Shown here: one piece after another, positions 34,970-45,160 of the stretch
Layout: each line of letters opens with the position of its first letter
How positions within the stretch are numbered: the stretch's first letter is position 1
Origin: Frateuria_A sp049727805
GTDB lineage: Bacteria > Pseudomonadota > Gammaproteobacteria > Xanthomonadales > Rhodanobacteraceae
Direction of reading: 5' to 3'
Assembly: GCF_049727805.1 (NCBI RefSeq)
Contig: NZ_JBCNYA010000010.1
Span: 61,651-125,650 of the forward strand
DNA length: 64,000 nucleotides
Position numbers and translations under genes: made by a program
The notes under the pieces: generated by a model
Databases searched by the model: none
What the model was told of the DNA's origin: nothing
Seen by the model: the letters and a program-made list of their open reading frames with translations, nothing else

Positions 34970-35523
34970 AGGTCGTCCAGACCGCCCTGCCCGGCGCCGT
35001 GGTGATCGAACCGCAGGTGTTCGGCGACGCCCGCGGCTTCTTCTACGAAAGCTTCAACGAGGCGAAGTACCGCGAAGCCGGCATCGACGCGCGCTTCGTG
35101 CAGTCGAACGTCTCGCGCTCGGCCCGCGGCGTGCTGCGCGGGCTGCACTACCAGTGGCCCAATCCACAGGGCAAGCTGGTCAGCGTGCTGGAAGGCGAGG
35201 TGTACGACGTGGCGGTGGACATCCGTCGCGGCTCGCCCACCTTCGGACGCTGGGTCGGCGCCATGCTTACCGCCGACAACCACCGCCACTTCTGGATCCC
35301 CGAGGGCTTCGCGCACGGCTTCTGCGTACTGTCGGAGTCCGCCATCTTCACCTATCAGTGCACCGCGCTGTACGAGCGCGAGCACGATGCGGGCATCCGC
35401 TGGAACGACGCCGACATCGGCATCGACTGGCCGGTCGGCGCGCCGCTGCTGTCGGACAAGGACACCCGCGCGCCGTTCCTGAAGGACGTCCCGGCCGAGC
35501 GCCTGCCCGTCTACGTCCCATGA
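34966..35523 (+). CDS. rmlC: dTDP-4-dehydrorhamnose 3,5-epimerase
   Basis: 185 residues. Contains FYESFNEAKYREAGI, VQSNVSRSARGVLRGLHYQ with the catalytic His, GEVYDVAVDIRRGSPTFGRW and FWIPEGFAHGF, the cupin-fold RmlC pattern. It epimerises dTDP-4-keto-6-deoxyglucose to the L-rhamno form. It overlaps rmlA and rmlD by four bases on each side, so the three are translationally coupled. Confidence 0.98.
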   Translation: MKVVQTALPGAVVIEPQVFGDARGFFYESFNEAKYREAGIDARFVQSNVSRSARGVLRGLHYQWPNPQGKLVSVLEGEVYDVAVDIRRGSPTFGRWVGAMLTADNHRHFWIPEGFAHGFCVLSESAIFTYQCTALYEREHDAGIRWNDADIGIDWPVGAPLLSDKDTRAPFLKDVPAERLPVYVP

Positions 35524-36440
35524 AGATCCTGCTGCTGGGCGCCAACGGCCAGCTCGGCCGCAGCTTCGTCGAGGATGGCGGGCTTGCCGCGCGCGGCGAG
35601 CTGATCGTGGCCACGCGGGACGGCACGCTGTGGGACGGCGAGCGCGCCGAGGCGGCCGATCTTTCCCGGCCGGGCCTCGACCGCCTGCTCGACCGGCTGG
35701 CGCCGGACCTGATCGTCAACGCCGCCGCATACACCGCCGTCGACCGTGCCGAACAGGAAGAGGCGCTGGCCACCCGGGTCAACGGCGAGGCCGTCGGCGA
35801 GCTCGGCGCCTGGGCCGGGGCGCATGGCGCGCTGCTGCTGCACTACTCGACCGACTACGTGTTCGACGGCAGCGCCACCGCGCCCTACCCGGTCGACGCG
35901 CCGACCGGGCCGTTGGGCGCCTACGGCCGCAGCAAGCTGGCTGGCGAGGATGCACTGCGCGCCAGCAGCGCCGACCACCTGATCCTGCGCACCGCCTGGG
36001 TGTACGCCCCGCACGGCAACAATTTCCTGCGCACCATGCTGCGCCTGGGCGCCGAGCGCGACGAACTGCGCGTGGTCGCCGACCAGCAGGGCGCCCCTAC
36101 CTCCACCGCACTCATCGTGCGCACGAGCCTGGCCCTGCTCGATCGCTGGTTTGCGCAACCGGACGCACGCGCCCGACTGCGCGGCACCCATCACCTGGTC
36201 GCCAGCGGCCACATCAGCTGGCATGGCTTCGCCACTGCGATCTTCGACGAAGCGCATGCCCGCGGCCTGCTCCCGCGCGTGCCCCGCGTGCAGCCCATCG
36301 CCACCGCCGACTACCCCACCCCGGCGCGCCGGCCCGCCTGGTCGGTACTGGACAACACCGGCCTGGGCCAGTTGCTCGGAGCCCCGTTGCTCGACTGGCG
36401 CGAAGGCCTGCGCGAAGTGATGGACCGGCTCGCCAGCTGA
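35520..36440 (+). CDS. rmlD: dTDP-4-dehydrorhamnose reductase
   Basis: 306 residues from the ATG at 35520. N-terminal LLLGANGQLGRSF is the NADPH-binding loop, with VNAAAYTAVDRAEQE, HYSTDYVFDGSA and the catalytic YGRSKLAGE tyrosine/lysine pair. It completes dTDP-L-rhamnose synthesis. Last gene of rmlBACD. A 114-base gap separates it from the TIR-protein gene, with no obvious terminator hairpin. Confidence 0.98.
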   Translation: MKILLLGANGQLGRSFVEDGGLAARGELIVATRDGTLWDGERAEAADLSRPGLDRLLDRLAPDLIVNAAAYTAVDRAEQEEALATRVNGEAVGELGAWAGAHGALLLHYSTDYVFDGSATAPYPVDAPTGPLGAYGRSKLAGEDALRASSADHLILRTAWVYAPHGNNFLRTMLRLGAERDELRVVADQQGAPTSTALIVRTSLALLDRWFAQPDARARLRGTHHLVASGHISWHGFATAIFDEAHARGLLPRVPRVQPIATADYPTPARRPAWSVLDNTGLGQLLGAPLLDWREGLREVMDRLAS

Positions 36441-36554
36441 TCGCCTTCGGCGGAGACCGCCACGCCGCGCCGTGAAGCGTGCATCACGCCCGGCGTGCTA
36501 GTTTCGCCGCGCCGCCAGCGCCAGGGGGCTGTGCGACCTCGCGAGGGTCGTGCG

Positions 36555-38738
36555 ATGAACCAGGCTTGCCCCACCGATTTCCGCTATCGCGCCTTCATCA
36601 GCTACAGCCATCGCGACCGGCGGTGGGCCGAATGGCTGCACCGCGCGCTGGAAACCTACCGTGTGCCCTCGCGCCTGGTCGGCCTGGTCACGGCCGCCGG
36701 CACGGTTCCGCGCCGGCTGGCGCCGATCTTCCGCGACCGCGAGGAACTGGCCAGTTCCAGCGACCTGGGCGGCAAGGTCGACCTGGCACTTGCGCAGTCG
36801 GCCAACCTGATCGTGGTCTGTTCCCCCGCGGCGGCGACCTCGCGCTGGGTCGGCGCGGAAGTGCGGGCGTTCCGGCGGCTGGGCCGCAGCGACCGGATCT
36901 TCTGCCTGATCGTGGCGGGCGAGCCGAATGCGCCGGCCGCGCAGCGCACCGAGGAATGCCTTTCGGCTGCCCTGTGCGGCCCGCTCGCCGAGGACGGCGT
37001 CCCTGCCGATCGCGAGCCGGTCGCCGCCGACGTGCGCCCCGGCAAGGACGGCAGGCACTCCGCCAAGCTCAAGCTCGTCGCCGGCCTGCTCGGCCTGGAA
37101 CTGGACCAGTTGCGCCGGCGCGAGCTGCAGCGACGCAACCGGCGGCTGGCGGTCGCCGCCGCGCTGTCCACGCTGGTCATGCTGGTGACCACGCTGCTGG
37201 CGATCGACGCAATGATCGCCCGTCGCGCCGCCGAGCGCCGGCAGAAACAGGCCGAGGCGCTCGTCGGCTTCATGCTCGGCGACCTCAACGACAAGCTGGG
37301 CCAGGTGCAGCGGCTGGACATCCTGGAGGCGGTCGACGACAAGGCCATGGCCTATTTCCGGTCGCTCCCCGCCACGGACGTCACCGACGACGTGCTCGAA
37401 CAGCGCGCCAAGGCGCTGGAGAAGATCGGCAGCGTGCGAATGGACCAGGGACGCCTAGCCGCCGCCACCAGCGCCTACCTGGCGGCCGAGCCGCTGGCCA
37501 ACGCGCTGGCACGGGCCGCGCCGGCCGATCGCGAGCGGCAGATCGCCTACGCGCGGGTCCAGGCCTTCCTCGGCATGAGCGACTGGTACCAGGGCCATCT
37601 GGAAGCGGCTGGCCGCTCCTTCGCCGCGGCGCAAGCCACGCTCGAGCGGATGGGCGCGCCGGCGCGCACCGACCCGCGGGTATTGTTCGAGCTGAGCACA
37701 CTGGACAACGACATCGGCCACGTGCTCGAAGCGCGTGGCCGCCTGGACGAGGCCGAACTGCACTACAGGCGCATGCTCGAGCGCTGCCGGCTGCTGGTCG
37801 CCCATCCCGCGCCGCATAGCGAATGGTTCGAACACCTGGGCGAGGCGCACAACAACCTGGGCAAGATGGCGCTGATGCGCGGTGACCTGCTCGCGGCGAT
37901 CGCCGAGTACGCCGCCGACGACGGCATCGAAACCAAGCTGAGCGAGAACCATCCGCAGGACAACGGCCAGCGCCAGAACATGGCGCGCGTACGCGCCATC
38001 CTGGCCCGCACGCTGGCGCTGGCCGGCCGGGCCGCGCAGGCGGATCGCGACACCGAGCAGGCCCTCGCCGTGATCGAGGAGATCCATCGCTTCGACCCCA
38101 GCCTGACCGATGCCAAGGAGAACCTCGGGCTGTACTCGATCCAGCTGGCCCGCCTGCGCCGCGTGCAGGGCGATACGGGTGCATCCCATGCACCGCTGGT
38201 GCGCGGGCTGCGCGCGCTGGACGAACTGGCGCGGCACGATCCAAGCAACACCGGCTGGCAACAGGACCTGGCCGAGGCCCGGGTCGAGCGGGCGGCATGG
38301 TTGCAGGCGACCGGGCATCGCGACGATGCGCGCCGCGATGCCCAGGCGGCCCTCGCGGTGCTCGCGCCCTTGCTGGCCGACCAACCGGACGAGCGCAGCC
38401 TGCTGCTGTCTACCGCCCGTGCCCGCCTGCAACTGGCCAGCCTGCAATCGGGCCGGGCGGCCGAGCACCTGCGGCTGTCCGCATTGGAGAGCCTGCGCGG
38501 GGTCCACAGCGGCGCCGGCGACGTACGCCTGCTCGCCGCACAGGTGGATGCCCTGCTGGCGCTCGGCCGCATCGACGAGGCCCGGCCGCTGGTCCGTCGG
38601 CTATGGCTGTCGGGCTATCGCGAGCCGGCGCTGGCTCAGAGCCTGGCATCGGCCCACATCGCGTTTCCACCCAATCCTGCCTTCGAGCAACGCTTGCAGG
38701 ATGTCCTCGACCAGCGTGCGCTCGCACTCGCGCGCTGA
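36555..38738 (+). CDS. TIR-domain membrane protein with C-terminal TPR-like repeats
   Basis: 727 residues from ATG 36555. Residues about 11-130 form a TIR domain: RAFISYSHRDRRWAEWLH, then RDREELASSSDL, and SRWVGAEV with Glu102 at the position of the catalytic glutamate of TIR NADases. A conserved connector KLKLVAGLLGLELDQLRRRE precedes a single membrane span at about 198-219. The remaining 500 residues are alpha-helical repeats of TPR type, rich in Ala, Leu and Arg. The TIR part should face the cytoplasm; the side of the TPR part depends on topology. It heads a same-strand set with two small genes and a SLOG-domain membrane protein. NAD cleavage or a signalling-nucleotide product is inferred from the family, not shown. 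Confidence 0.85.
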   Translation: MNQACPTDFRYRAFISYSHRDRRWAEWLHRALETYRVPSRLVGLVTAAGTVPRRLAPIFRDREELASSSDLGGKVDLALAQSANLIVVCSPAAATSRWVGAEVRAFRRLGRSDRIFCLIVAGEPNAPAAQRTEECLSAALCGPLAEDGVPADREPVAADVRPGKDGRHSAKLKLVAGLLGLELDQLRRRELQRRNRRLAVAAALSTLVMLVTTLLAIDAMIARRAAERRQKQAEALVGFMLGDLNDKLGQVQRLDILEAVDDKAMAYFRSLPATDVTDDVLEQRAKALEKIGSVRMDQGRLAAATSAYLAAEPLANALARAAPADRERQIAYARVQAFLGMSDWYQGHLEAAGRSFAAAQATLERMGAPARTDPRVLFELSTLDNDIGHVLEARGRLDEAELHYRRMLERCRLLVAHPAPHSEWFEHLGEAHNNLGKMALMRGDLLAAIAEYAADDGIETKLSENHPQDNGQRQNMARVRAILARTLALAGRAAQADRDTEQALAVIEEIHRFDPSLTDAKENLGLYSIQLARLRRVQGDTGASHAPLVRGLRALDELARHDPSNTGWQQDLAEARVERAAWLQATGHRDDARRDAQAALAVLAPLLADQPDERSLLLSTARARLQLASLQSGRAAEHLRLSALESLRGVHSGAGDVRLLAAQVDALLALGRIDEARPLVRRLWLSGYREPALAQSLASAHIAFPPNPAFEQRLQDVLDQRALALAR

Positions 38739-38769
38739 CCGGTCCCACCCGATCCAACCGGAGAGCACC

Positions 38770-39177
38770 ATGGAGCCGCACGTACTCAGCGTCAGTCTAG
38801 ACAAGTCCACCACGCCCTGGTCGGTTCTCGTCGACCCGCACGGCCATGCCAACCATGTCTACCGTCATCGGAAACGGCAGACGCTGACCTGGAAATTGAC
38901 CGGCAACGCAGCAGGCGGTGCCCTGCTGCCGCTGCAATGGATCAGGCAACCGCCGAAAGGCATCTTCGGCGAACCCAAGCTGGATTCGAACGGCAAGCGC
39001 ATGACCATGACCGACTTCAACCACCACGCGGAATCGCGAGGCTCGTGGACCTACCTGTTGTGCCTGATGCTCGACGGCAAGCGGTACTCGACCGCGAAAT
39101 CCTGCCCGGCGAAATCACCGTCCACCTCTCGGGCAAGGCCGACCGCTCCCCGTCGCACGGGCGTCACCGGGCCGTAA
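38770..39177 (+). CDS. Small unknown protein in the TIR-SLOG gene set, possibly frameshifted at its 3' end
   Basis: 135 residues from an ATG behind GGAGAGC, 31 bases after the TIR gene. I do not recognise the family. The first 110 residues look like a beta-rich globular domain (VLSVSLDKSTTPWSVLVDP, LTWKLTGNAAGGALLPLQW). The last 28 residues turn into Ser/Pro/Arg-rich sequence, while the frame two bases on reads LPGEITVHLSGKADRSP with a better third-position GC pattern. That suggests a frameshift near 39095-39105, real or from sequencing. The shifted frame has no stop before 39392 and would run into the next small gene, which argues against a simple one-base error. No signal peptide or membrane span is seen. 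Confidence 0.65.
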   Translation: MEPHVLSVSLDKSTTPWSVLVDPHGHANHVYRHRKRQTLTWKLTGNAAGGALLPLQWIRQPPKGIFGEPKLDSNGKRMTMTDFNHHAESRGSWTYLLCLMLDGKRYSTAKSCPAKSPSTSRARPTAPRRTGVTGP

Positions 39178-39236
39178 CGAGGCAAGACGTACACGCACAC
39201 GGCGGCCATCCGGCCGCCGCCCATCGGAGGCTTACC

Positions 39237-39392
39237 ATGTCCAAGCCACACACCATCCAGGGCACTCCGGAAGAACTCCAGCCGACCGCCGACAGCACGT
39301 CGCCCGAAGACGCGCCGACGGACCTGACGATTCCGGAGGACACGCTGGCTCAGGCCAGCTCCGCAAGAGACCCGTCGATCGTCAACCACTAG
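39237..39392 (+). CDS. Small unknown 51-residue acidic protein in the TIR-SLOG gene set
   Basis: Begins at ATG 39237 behind a good CGGAGG site. The product is short, hydrophilic and probably disordered, with repeats of Pro, Glu, Asp and Thr (for example TSPEDAPTDLTIPEDTLAQ). No family is recognised. It lies between the 135-residue protein and the SLOG-domain gene on the same strand. It is in the same frame as the alternative reading of the preceding gene, so it could also be the tail of a longer protein. Its existence as an independent gene rests on the ribosome-binding site alone. Confidence 0.5.
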   Translation: MSKPHTIQGTPEELQPTADSTSPEDAPTDLTIPEDTLAQASSARDPSIVNH

Positions 39393-39490
39393 CGCACTCG
39401 CCGCGCAGCCGCGCCGCGGTTGCGCAAGGAGCGGCGACCGGCTTGCGGCCGGCCGCCGCGGCGCATCCGGCCGCAAGCCCTGGAGCACCC

Positions 39491-41176
39491 ATGACGCCCC
39501 TGGTGATCGGCGTGACCAGCCATCGCGACCTGCCGCCGGCCGACACGGGCGCCGTTCGCGAGGCCGTGCGGAAGCTGTTCGGGGAACTGCGGCACGCCTG
39601 GCCCTCGCTGTCGCTGGTGGTGCTGTCCGCGCTGGCCGAGGGCGGCGACCAACTGGCGGCCGAGGAGGCGCTGGCGCAGGGCGCACGGCTGATCGCCCCG
39701 TTGCCGCTGCCGCGCGAGCTCTACATCGAGGACTTCGAGGACCCGGCGGCGCGCATCCAATTCGAGGCCCTGTGCCGGCAGGCCGAGGTCATGGTGTTGC
39801 CGGTACGCAAGGGACGCTCGCACCGCGAGGTGGGCAACCCCGGCACCGCGCGCGACCAGCAATACGCACAGGCTGGCGTGTACATCGCCAGCCATTGCCA
39901 CATCCTGCTGGCGATCTGGGACGGCCAGCCGTCCGACCGCCTCGGCGGCACGGCGCAGATCGTGCGCTATCACCTGCGCGGCGCCCTGCCCGGGCCGCCC
40001 AGCGAGGAGCGCGACCCGCACCACATCCTGGCCGCCGGCGACGAACGGCTGCTCTACCACGTGCTGTGCGGGCGAGCCGACGCGGCGGAGCGCCCCGCGG
40101 TCACGGCGACCTGGCGGCACGCCTCGGCGGCAACGCCGGAGGAACACTTGCCGGCGCCGTTTCGGCTGATGTTCGACCGCATGGCCGAGTTCAACGACGA
40201 GTGCGTCACCTACGCCGCCGCGATCGACGCGGCTGCGCGCACCGGCGTGCCATCCGCCGCCCCCGTGCCGGCATCGGCACGCATGGGCATCGAACGCACC
40301 TTCCGCGAGGCCGACTGGCTCGCGATGCACTTCCAGCACCGCGTGCTGCTGGCCATGCGCACGATCTACACGCTGGCCGCCCTGATGGGCATCGCGTTCA
40401 CCTGCTACGCCCACTTCGCCGCGCAGAACTACCTGATCTACCTGTTCCTGTTGCTGTTCGCACTCGGCACCACCATGACCGCGATCGCCAAGCGCCGCGG
40501 CTGGCACCGCAAGTACCTCGATTACCGGGCGCTGGCCGAGGGGCTGCGGATTCAGTCGTATTGGCGCCGCGCGGGCATATCGCTCACCCGCGACCACGCC
40601 TTTGCGCACGACGATTTCCTGCAGCGTCAGAACGTGGAGCTGGGCTGGATCCGCAACGTGATGCGTGCCTCCGGCCTGCCGCCCAGCCACGCGCCGCCGG
40701 CCAGCACCGCGGAGCTGGCCGGCGTGATCGCCGAATGGGTCGGCGAGCCGGGCCGCTCGGGCCAGCTGCACTACTACGAGCGCAAGAGCATCGAATGCGC
40801 CGGGCTGCACCGCGTGACCGAGGCGCTGGGCGCGCTGAGCCTGTGGGGCGGCGTATCGATCAGTGTGCTGCTGGCGCTGTTCGCGCTGCGCCTGGAGGAT
40901 GAGACCAAGGCCAGCCTGGTCGCGGTGATGGGCATCCTCTCGATCATCGCCGCCGTGCGCGAGGCCTACGCCTACCGCAAGGCGGACAAGGTGCTGCTCA
41001 AGCAGTACCGCTTCATGGAGCGCATCCTGGGTACCGCGCGCTCGGCGCTGGACCAGACCGACGACCCTGCCGAGCAACGCTCCATCCTACGCGCGCTCGG
41101 CCATGCCGCGTTGACCGAACACGCCGAGTGGACGCTCATGCAGCGAGAACGGCAGGTCGAGCACGGGCCCATGTAG
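39491..41176 (+). CDS. SLOG-domain protein with four membrane spans (SLATT-like)
   Basis: 561 residues from ATG 39491 behind GGAG. Residues 1-160 resemble a SLOG (Rossmannoid LOG/YpsA/DprA-type) nucleotide-sensing domain: LVIGVTSHRD at 4-13, VLSALAEGGDQLAAEEALAQGARLIAPLPL, and RDQQYAQAGVYIASHCHILLAIWDG. A middle region leads to two spans around residues 285-340 (RVLLAMRTIYTLAALMGIAFT, then YLIYLFLLLFALGTT), a long loop, and two more near 455-500, followed by a helical tail. SLOG-associated 2TM/4TM (SLATT) proteins are predicted membrane effectors of nucleotide-activated conflict systems. With a TIR protein upstream, a signal-maker and signal-sensor pair is the main hypothesis. The gene ends against glmS, which is convergent. 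Confidence 0.78.
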   Translation: MTPLVIGVTSHRDLPPADTGAVREAVRKLFGELRHAWPSLSLVVLSALAEGGDQLAAEEALAQGARLIAPLPLPRELYIEDFEDPAARIQFEALCRQAEVMVLPVRKGRSHREVGNPGTARDQQYAQAGVYIASHCHILLAIWDGQPSDRLGGTAQIVRYHLRGALPGPPSEERDPHHILAAGDERLLYHVLCGRADAAERPAVTATWRHASAATPEEHLPAPFRLMFDRMAEFNDECVTYAAAIDAAARTGVPSAAPVPASARMGIERTFREADWLAMHFQHRVLLAMRTIYTLAALMGIAFTCYAHFAAQNYLIYLFLLLFALGTTMTAIAKRRGWHRKYLDYRALAEGLRIQSYWRRAGISLTRDHAFAHDDFLQRQNVELGWIRNVMRASGLPPSHAPPASTAELAGVIAEWVGEPGRSGQLHYYERKSIECAGLHRVTEALGALSLWGGVSISVLLALFALRLEDETKASLVAVMGILSIIAAVREAYAYRKADKVLLKQYRFMERILGTARSALDQTDDPAEQRSILRALGHAALTEHAEWTLMQRERQVEHGPM

Positions 41177-41183
41177 CCCGTGC
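41161..41183. terminator. Hairpin between the convergent SLOG-protein gene and glmS
   Basis: GCACGGGC and GCCCGTGC form an eight-base-pair stem around a seven-base loop that includes the stop codon of the plus-strand gene. There is no T-run on either side. It may serve as a weak bidirectional terminator or 3' end stabiliser. Confidence 0.35.
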
Positions 41184-41193
41184 CCGCCCAGGC

Positions 41194-43023
41194 TCACTCC
41201 ACCGTGACCGACTTGGCCAGGTTGCGCGGCTGGTCGACGTCGGTGCCGCGCAGGACGGCGACGTGGTACGCGAGCAACTGCAACGGCACGGTGAACACGG
41301 CCGGAGCGATGAAGTTGCCGCCGCTTTCGATGCGCAGGGTGGTGCCGTTGGCGTTGCCGGCGTCCATCGGGGCGCTGTCGTCGGCGAAGACGATCAGCCG
41401 GCCGCCGCGGGCGCGCACTTCCTGCAGGTTGGACTTGAGCTTGTCCAGCAGCGGGCCGTTGGGCGCCACCGCGACCACCGGCATGGCCTCGTCGACCAGC
41501 GCCAGCGGACCGTGCTTGAGCTCGCCCGCCGGATAGGCCTCGGCGTGGATGTAGGAGATTTCCTTGAGCTTGAGCGAGCCTTCCAGCGCGACCGGGTACT
41601 GCGCGCCGCGGCCGAGGAACAGCGCGTGCTCCAGCGGCACGAACTGCGTCGCCAGTTCGACGATCTGCGGCTCGAGCCTGAGCGCCTGCTCGATCGCCCG
41701 CGGCAGGTGCGCCAGTTGTGCGCACAAGTCCGCGTAGCGCGCACGCTCCAGCCCGCGCTGTTCGGCAAGCCGCAGGCACAGCAGGGCGAGCGCGGCGAGC
41801 TGGGTGGTGAAGGCCTTGGTCGACGCCACGCCGATTTCCGGGCCGGCGCGGGTCATCAGCTTGAGGTCCGCCTCGCGCACCACCGAGGACTCGGGCACGT
41901 TGCAGATCGCAAGCGTGCCGATGTACCCGCGACGACGCGATTCGCGCATCGCCGCCAGCGTGTCGGCGGTTTCGCCCGACTGCGAGATGGCCACGAACAA
42001 CGTGTCCTGCGGCACCACCGTATCGCGGTAGCGGTATTCGCTGGCCACTTCCACGTTGACCGGCAGCCGCGCGTATTCCTCGATCCAGTACTTGGCGACC
42101 AGGCCGGCGTGGTAGCTGGTGCCGCAGGCGACGATGTGGACGCCCTTCACCTTCGCCAGCAGCTCGTCGCCGCCGACGCCGAAGATGTTCGGCAGCACGC
42201 CGTGCGGGCCGATGCGCGCCTCCAGCGTGTCGTTCACCGCACGCGGCTGCTCGTGGATCTCCTTCTGCATGTAGTGGCGGTATTCGCCGCGCTCGACCGC
42301 ATCGGTGGACAGCTCGCTCTGGTGCACCGCGCGTTCCACCGGCGTGCCGTCCAGGCCGTAGACCTGCACGCTGTCGCGGGTGATCTCCACCACGTCGTCC
42401 TCGTCCAGGTACAGCATGCGGTTGGTGACCTGGATCAGCGCCTGCGCGTCGGAGCCCAAGAAGTTCTCGCCGATGCCCACACCCACCAGCAGCGGCGCGC
42501 CGCGACGGGCGCCGACCACGTGGCCGGGTTCGTCGCGGCTGACCACCGCGATGGCGTAGGCGCCTTCCAGCGCGCGCACGGTGGTGAGCACCGCCTCGCG
42601 CAGGTTCATGCCGCCGGCGATGCGCTCCTCGATCAGCGCGGCCATCACCTCGGTGTCGGTTTCGGAGGTGAACACGTGGCCGCGCGCCTGCAACTGCTCG
42701 CGCAGGCTGGCGTAGTTCTCGATGATGCCGTTGTGCACCAGCGCCACGCGGCCGACCATGTGCGGATGCGCATTGGCCTCGCTCGGCACGCCGTGGGTGG
42801 CCCAGCGGGTGTGCGCGATGCCGGTGCCACCGCGCAACGGATCGGCCAGGTACAGCGCCTCCATCTCGCGCACCTTGCCCTTGGCGCGCACGCGCTGGAT
42901 GGCGCTGCCGTCGAGCACGGCCAGGCCGGCCGAGTCGTAGCCGCGGTACTCGAGCGCCTTGAGGCCGGCAATCAGCAATGGGGCGACATCGCGCTGGGCG
43001 GTGGCGGCAACGATTCCACACAT
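41194..43023 (-). CDS. glmS: Glutamine-fructose-6-phosphate aminotransferase (isomerising)
   Basis: 609 residues, full length. The N-terminal glutaminase domain begins MCGIV with Cys2 as nucleophile, followed by RWATHG and NGIIENYASLR. The two SIS isomerase domains contain CGTSYHAGLVAKYWIEE, SQSGETADTLAAM and HAEAYPAGELKHGPLALVDE, and the C-terminus ends DQPRNLAKSVTVE. It makes glucosamine-6-phosphate, the first committed step to UDP-GlcNAc, and so feeds peptidoglycan, lipid A and the WecB reaction. AAAGGAAA precedes the ATG. No glmU lies next to it here, and no glmS ribozyme is expected or seen. Confidence 0.98.
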   Translation of the reverse strand: MCGIVAATAQRDVAPLLIAGLKALEYRGYDSAGLAVLDGSAIQRVRAKGKVREMEALYLADPLRGGTGIAHTRWATHGVPSEANAHPHMVGRVALVHNGIIENYASLREQLQARGHVFTSETDTEVMAALIEERIAGGMNLREAVLTTVRALEGAYAIAVVSRDEPGHVVGARRGAPLLVGVGIGENFLGSDAQALIQVTNRMLYLDEDDVVEITRDSVQVYGLDGTPVERAVHQSELSTDAVERGEYRHYMQKEIHEQPRAVNDTLEARIGPHGVLPNIFGVGGDELLAKVKGVHIVACGTSYHAGLVAKYWIEEYARLPVNVEVASEYRYRDTVVPQDTLFVAISQSGETADTLAAMRESRRRGYIGTLAICNVPESSVVREADLKLMTRAGPEIGVASTKAFTTQLAALALLCLRLAEQRGLERARYADLCAQLAHLPRAIEQALRLEPQIVELATQFVPLEHALFLGRGAQYPVALEGSLKLKEISYIHAEAYPAGELKHGPLALVDEAMPVVAVAPNGPLLDKLKSNLQEVRARGGRLIVFADDSAPMDAGNANGTTLRIESGGNFIAPAVFTVPLQLLAYHVAVLRGTDVDQPRNLAKSVTVE

Positions 43024-43093
43024 GGAGTCTGGTTTCCTTTCGGAGCGAGGCGGAGCCTAGTTACGGTTCTGCGAAGACGGCGTCGCGACAGCC

Positions 43094-44464
<1,371 letters not shown>

Positions 44465-44560
44465 GGCGACTCCGTCGAAAGGCCGCGCCCAATGGGCGCC
44501 GGCGAAGCCGTGGATGATAACCGAGGCGCCGTTTGCGGTTGCGTGGAAGCCCCGAAAACA

Positions 44561-44599
44561 CGCGGCCCCGGCGCTTCCTCAGGAAGGGCCGGGGCCGCG
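44561..44599 (-). terminator. Strong GC hairpin after the DUF465-type gene
   Basis: CGCGGCCCCGGC pairs with GCCGGGGCCGCG, extended inward by CTTCCT/AGGAAG. On the minus strand, downstream of the stop at 44619, the hairpin is followed by TGTTTTC, a short and imperfect T-run. A terminator is likely for the small gene read leftward. Confidence 0.6.
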
Positions 44600-44618
44600 A
44601 TCGGAAACAGGGGGAAAG

Positions 44619-44846
44619 TCAGTGCATCTGCGGTACGCGCGCATCCCACATGCGTTGCAGGCGTTCCTTGGCGTGCAGCTTTTCCTTCTTCATGCCGACC
44701 AAGGTGACGTCATCCAGGGGGAGCACGCCGATCTCGGCGTCATGCACCTTGCTCTTGAGTTCGCGGTGATGCTGGTAGAGCCGACGGAACTCGGCGTCGG
44801 CCTTCATGAATGCTTCCACGTCGTCACGCTGCTGGTTTTCGAACAT
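44619..44846 (-). CDS. DUF465 (YdcH-like) small helical protein
   Basis: 75 residues from ATG 44846 behind GAGGAGG, the best ribosome-binding site in the area. FRRLYQHHRELKSKVHDAE and a C-terminal KKEKLHAKERLQRMW match the DUF465/YdcH family of small alpha-helical hairpin proteins, whose function is unknown. It stands alone with its own terminator. An upstream in-frame extension to 44975 looks non-coding. Confidence 0.85.
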   Translation of the reverse strand: MFENQQRDDVEAFMKADAEFRRLYQHHRELKSKVHDAEIGVLPLDDVTLVGMKKEKLHAKERLQRMWDARVPQMH

Positions 44847-45160
44847 GATCCGACCTCCTCGCGAGATGAGCGGGCGCGTGATCGGCACGCCCGCGGGCGG
44901 ATGAAGCGCGCGCACCCACGCCCCGTACGCATGGAAGCGGAACAGGGACCAGTCGTGCGGGGGAAATGGGCGCATGGTTCAGGTCAGTGAGCCATGGAAC
45001 GGGTGCGCCATGGCAGCCCTGACCCTACTCCCGCCCCCAGGGTCACGCAAGCCACCGCGGGAACCCGCGACGGGCGGCGTTTCCCACGGCCGAGCCCGCC
45101 TGCGTGGTGGGCCGATCCACCGGCGCAGGCGGCCATCCGCCCGCGCGGGACGAAGGACGC
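44847..45160. other. 314-base intergenic region with no recognisable gene
   Basis: It lies between the DUF465 gene and the coiled-coil secreted protein, both on the minus strand. It must contain the DUF465 promoter. The only structure I see is a short GACCCT/AGGGTC stem at 45021-45044 without a T-run. The frames through it show no coding character. Confidence 0.5.
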
